From assembly GCF_014195505.1 (NCBI RefSeq), contig NZ_JACIBV010000001.1, positions 5,084,001 through 5,148,000 of the forward strand: 64,000 bases of DNA. Direction: 5' to 3'. This DNA comes from Nonomuraea dietziae (GTDB taxonomy: Bacteria > Actinomycetota > Actinomycetes > Streptosporangiales > Streptosporangiaceae). Under the pieces are notes generated by a model. The model had not been told where the DNA came from, ran no database searches, and was given only the letters and a program-made list of their open reading frames with translations. Positions 61,663 to 64,000 of the stretch are shown here, one piece after another; positions within the stretch are counted from its first letter, which is position 1; every line of letters starts with the position of its first letter. A program made the position numbers and the translations under genes.

Positions 61663-61959
61663 TTAGTACTTCAGCAGGTTGGCATCGTCCACGGATGCCG
61701 ACCTGCGGGTTCGGAAGATCGTCACGATGATGGCCAGACCGATCACGACTTCCGCGGCGGCCACGACCATCACGAAGAACGCGATGATCTGACCGTCGAG
61801 GTTGCCGTGCATCCTGGCGAAGGTGACGAACGCGAGGTTGCAGGCGTTGAGCATGAGCTCGACGCACATGAAGACCACGATCGCGTTGCGCCTGATCAGC
61901 ACGCCGAGCGCGCCGATCGCGAAGAGCAGGGCCGACAGGACCAGGTACTCGGTGGTCAC
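61663..61959 (-). CDS. nuoK: NADH-quinone oxidoreductase subunit K
   Basis: Small membrane subunit of 98 residues with three helices. The conserved Glu in FMCVELMLNACNLAF and the second in VVAAAEVVIGLAI form part of the proton path. A GTG start overlaps the nuoJ stop (GTGA). Confidence 0.95.
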   Translation of the reverse strand: MTTEYLVLSALLFAIGALGVLIRRNAIVVFMCVELMLNACNLAFVTFARMHGNLDGQIIAFFVMVVAAAEVVIGLAIIVTIFRTRRSASVDDANLLKY

Positions 61960-62789
61960 TTGGTCACCTCGGCCTGCGAGTCGGTTTCCTGCGACGAAGC
62001 CTGCTCGTGCCTGTGGCTCCGCTCGGTCACGGGCTCCTCCTCGACCGCGTGCTTGAGCGCCTCGGCGAGCTTGGGGTCATCGGGCAGGTGGCCCCGCTCG
62101 ACGTCGTAGCGCGCGATGTGGCGGTTGACCGACAGCTCGGAGACCGAGCCGTCGGGCAGCAGCGCGGGCATGTCGATGGCGTTGTTCCTGGCGTACGTGC
62201 CCGGTGCCGGCAGCGGCGAGGGGTCGCCCTCGGCGAAGCGGGCGCGAGCCATGTCCTTCTGCGTGGCCTTCGGCTCGAGCCGCTCGCGGTGCGCCAGCAC
62301 CATCGCGCCGAGCGCGGCGGTGATGAGCAGCGCGGAGGTGACCTCGAAGGCGAACACGTAGCGGGTGAACACCAGCCTCGCCAGCGCCTGGACGTTGCCG
62401 CCCGCCTGCTCGGTGGCGGCGGCCAGCCCCGCGGGCTCGGGCACGAACAGCGCGTTGCCGATGGCCAGGATCACCAGGACGGCGAAGCCGATCCCGGCGA
62501 GGCCCGCCCAGACGCGCTGCCCTCTCAGGGTCTCGACCAGCGAGTCGGCCGAGTCGACGCCCACCAGCATGAGCACGAACAGGAAGAGCATCATGATCGC
62601 GCCGGTGTAGACGATGATCTGCACCGCGGCGAGGAAGGGCGCCTCCTGCACGGCGTAGAGCACCGCGAGGCACAGCATGACGCCGCCGAGGAGGAGCGCC
62701 GAGTAGACCGCCTTGCGGCTGAAGATCATTCCGAGCGCCGCGCCGACGGAGACGACGGCGAGCACCCAGAACGTAATGGTCTCACCCAT
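61956..62789 (-). CDS. nuoJ: NADH-quinone oxidoreductase subunit J
   Basis: Membrane subunit of 277 residues with five helices in the first 170 residues (YSALLLGGVMLCLAVLYAVQ, VQIIVYTGAIMMLFLFVLM with the pi-bulge region). A cytoplasmic tail of about 100 polar residues follows, making it much longer than the roughly 184-residue enterobacterial NuoJ. Long tails of this sort are usual in actinobacteria. The ATG overlaps nuoI by 8 bp. Confidence 0.94.
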   Translation of the reverse strand: MGETITFWVLAVVSVGAALGMIFSRKAVYSALLLGGVMLCLAVLYAVQEAPFLAAVQIIVYTGAIMMLFLFVLMLVGVDSADSLVETLRGQRVWAGLAGIGFAVLVILAIGNALFVPEPAGLAAATEQAGGNVQALARLVFTRYVFAFEVTSALLITAALGAMVLAHRERLEPKATQKDMARARFAEGDPSPLPAPGTYARNNAIDMPALLPDGSVSELSVNRHIARYDVERGHLPDDPKLAEALKHAVEEEPVTERSHRHEQASSQETDSQAEVTK

Positions 62790-63297
62790 TATCGCGCCCC
62801 AAGCGGTAGTAGTCCTCTTCGGTGTCGCCGAGCCGCATGGGGTGCGGAGGCTGCTCCATGCCCTGGGTGAGCGGCGCGAGGAGCATCTCCTTGGTGTAGA
62901 TGAGGCTCTCTCGGCTGGAGTCGGCGAGCTCGTACTCGTTGGTCATCGTGAGCGCCCTGGTCGGGCACGCCTCGATGCACAGACCGCACAGGATGCACCG
63001 CAGATAGTTGATCTGGTAGGTGCGTCCGTAGCGCTCGCCGGGCGAGAACCGCTCGTCCTCGGTGTTGTCCGCGCCCTCGACGAAGATCGCGTCCGCGGGG
63101 CACGCCCATGCGCACAGCTCGCAGCCGACGCACTTCTCCAGGCCGTCGGGCCACCTGTTCAGCTGGTGACGACCGTGGAAGCGAGGAGCCGTCGGCTTCT
63201 TCTCCTCCGGATAGTTCGTCGTGACCGGCTTCTTGAACATCGTGTGAAAGGTCACGCCGAACCCCTTCACGGGGTTCAGAAAATCAGTTAGTCCCAC
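62782..63297 (-). CDS. nuoI: NADH-quinone oxidoreductase subunit I
   Basis: Ferredoxin-like subunit carrying the two [4Fe-4S] clusters N6a and N6b: CVGCELCAWACP and CILCGLCIEACP. The GTG at 63297 is chosen for its AAGGAGG six bases upstream, giving 171 residues. It overlaps the nuoH end by 14 bp. In-frame sequence further upstream is a nuoH shadow. Confidence 0.95.
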   Translation of the reverse strand: MGLTDFLNPVKGFGVTFHTMFKKPVTTNYPEEKKPTAPRFHGRHQLNRWPDGLEKCVGCELCAWACPADAIFVEGADNTEDERFSPGERYGRTYQINYLRCILCGLCIEACPTRALTMTNEYELADSSRESLIYTKEMLLAPLTQGMEQPPHPMRLGDTEEDYYRLGRDNG

Positions 63298-64000
63298 TGG
63301 GAACCTCCTTGCGCTCCACCCCGTGGTAGTGCGGCAGGTCAAGCGGCGGCACAGGGAAGCCACCGGCCGTCGGCTCGGCGGCGAGCTGCTCGAACTCGGC
63401 GGCGACCTTTGCCTTCTCCGCATCCTTGCGGCGCTGGTTCACGGTGTCGAAGCGCCACCAGATGGCGAAGGCTCCGACGATGACGATCGCTCCGATGATC
63501 ATCACTGGCGTCTTGTCGACGGCGCCGGTCTCGTCCCTCATCAGCTTGACGGTGGCGACGAGCATGATCCACGCCAGGTTCAGCGGGATCAGCACCTTCC
63601 AGCCCAGCGCCATCAGCTGGTCGTAACGCACTCGCGGAAGCGAGGCGCGGACCCAGACGACGAAGGAGAAGACCAGGATGAACTTGATGAGGAACCACAG
63701 GAACGGCCACCAGCCGGTGTTCGCGCCGTCCCAGAGCGAGATCGGCCACGGTGCCCGCCAGCCGCCGAGGAACAGCGTGATCGCCATCGCCGAGGCGGTG
63801 AACGTGTGCAGGTACTCGCCCATCATGATCAGCGCGAACTTCAGCGACGAGGAGTACTCGGTCTGGAAGCCGCCGACCAGCTCGCCCTCACCCTCGGGCA
63901 GGTCGAACGGGATGCGGGCGGCCTCACCGAAGGCGCAGACCACGTAGATCAGGAAGGACGGCAGCAGCAGGATCACGTACCAGGAGGGCATCGGGATCCC
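63284..64000 (-). CDS. nuoH: NADH-quinone oxidoreductase subunit H, 5' end beyond the window
   Basis: C-terminal 235 or more residues of the quinone-site membrane subunit. The signature AFGEAARIPFDLPEGEGELVG is intact apart from cut edges, and helices FLIKFILVFSFVVWVRAS and LIPLNLAWIMLVATV follow. The gene ends in a cytoplasmic tail of about 60 residues after the last helix, longer than in enterobacteria. The start lies outside the window. Confidence 0.95.
   Translation of the reverse strand, partial: GIPMPSWYVILLLPSFLIYVVCAFGEAARIPFDLPEGEGELVGGFQTEYSSSLKFALIMMGEYLHTFTASAMAITLFLGGWRAPWPISLWDGANTGWWPFLWFLIKFILVFSFVVWVRASLPRVRYDQLMALGWKVLIPLNLAWIMLVATVKLMRDETGAVDKTPVMIIGAIVIVGAFAIWWRFDTVNQRRKDAEKAKVAAEFEQLAAEPTAGGFPVPPLDLPHYHGVERKEVPSGTN

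Overview
The window is 64 kb of high-GC chromosomal DNA from an actinobacterium. GC-rich codons, frequent GTG starts, many 4-base start/stop overlaps, actinobacterial families (DUF742, DUF3618, CU044_5270-type, Pr6Pr, the long form of RmlA) and a nuoH-I-J-K-L-M-N order all fit. A member of the Streptosporangiales is my guess, but that is inference. I see no tRNA, rRNA, CRISPR array, insertion sequence, phage gene or replication origin.

Layout. 1-5.4 kb: an FkbM-type methyltransferase facing a dTDP-rhamnose operon (sugar-phosphate transferase broken by a frameshift, rfbA, rfbB, rfbD; no rfbC here). 5.8-9.2 kb: a small unknown gene, a secreted parallel beta-helix protein and a GntR/FCD regulator. 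9.1-11.4 kb: an EamA exporter with a GntR-type operator at its start, an RNase Sa-like lipoprotein with its barstar inhibitor, a SWIM protein and a lone DUF742 protein. 11.4-16.5 kb: small enzymes (a GNAT broken by a 7-bp duplication, two phosphotransferases, MmcQ/YjbR) and an NB-ARC/TPR protein. 16.6-20.7 kb: lpdA, a TetR/DUF4267 pair with shared operators, and a three-gene envelope-stress-like operon. 20.9-25.2 kb: bioY, acyl-CoA ligase, thiolase, bioM, bioN in one tight operon.

25.2-37.8 kb: an NmrA-like oxidoreductase, then a probable glycoside/ester utilisation locus. A TetR gene starts a five-gene operon (TetR, GH3 beta-glucosidase, six-hairpin glycosidase-like protein, PucR regulator, DUF3089 hydrolase). 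A divergent alpha/beta hydrolase and a nearby carboxylesterase plus GPH sugar transporter unit complete it. The same 20-bp operator lies before the TetR/hydrolase pair and before the transporter, which makes this the best candidate regulon in the window. 37.9-42.8 kb: a broken phosphotransferase, an ECF sigma factor with its CU044_5270 partner, YceI, two decayed genes and a Pr6Pr membrane protein. 42.8-47 kb: nadE, and a MarR regulator divergent from an ABC exporter across stacked palindromes. 47-53.2 kb: a cell-envelope island (serine hydrolase, Pro-rich secreted peptide, L,D-transpeptidase, OmpR-type two-component system, DUF418). 53.5-55.5 kb: msrA with a small partner, and rarD. 55.7-64 kb: a polyprenyl diphosphate synthase directly behind nuoN and the rest of the complex I operon, cut by the window edge inside nuoH.

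Two general traits stand out. First, many genes lack a Shine-Dalgarno but have a TAnnnT hexamer 6-7 bases before the start codon, as expected for leaderless transcripts. Second, at least five genes are split by short indels, mostly single bases in G/C-rich tracts. These may be assembly errors or real decay, and raw reads would decide.
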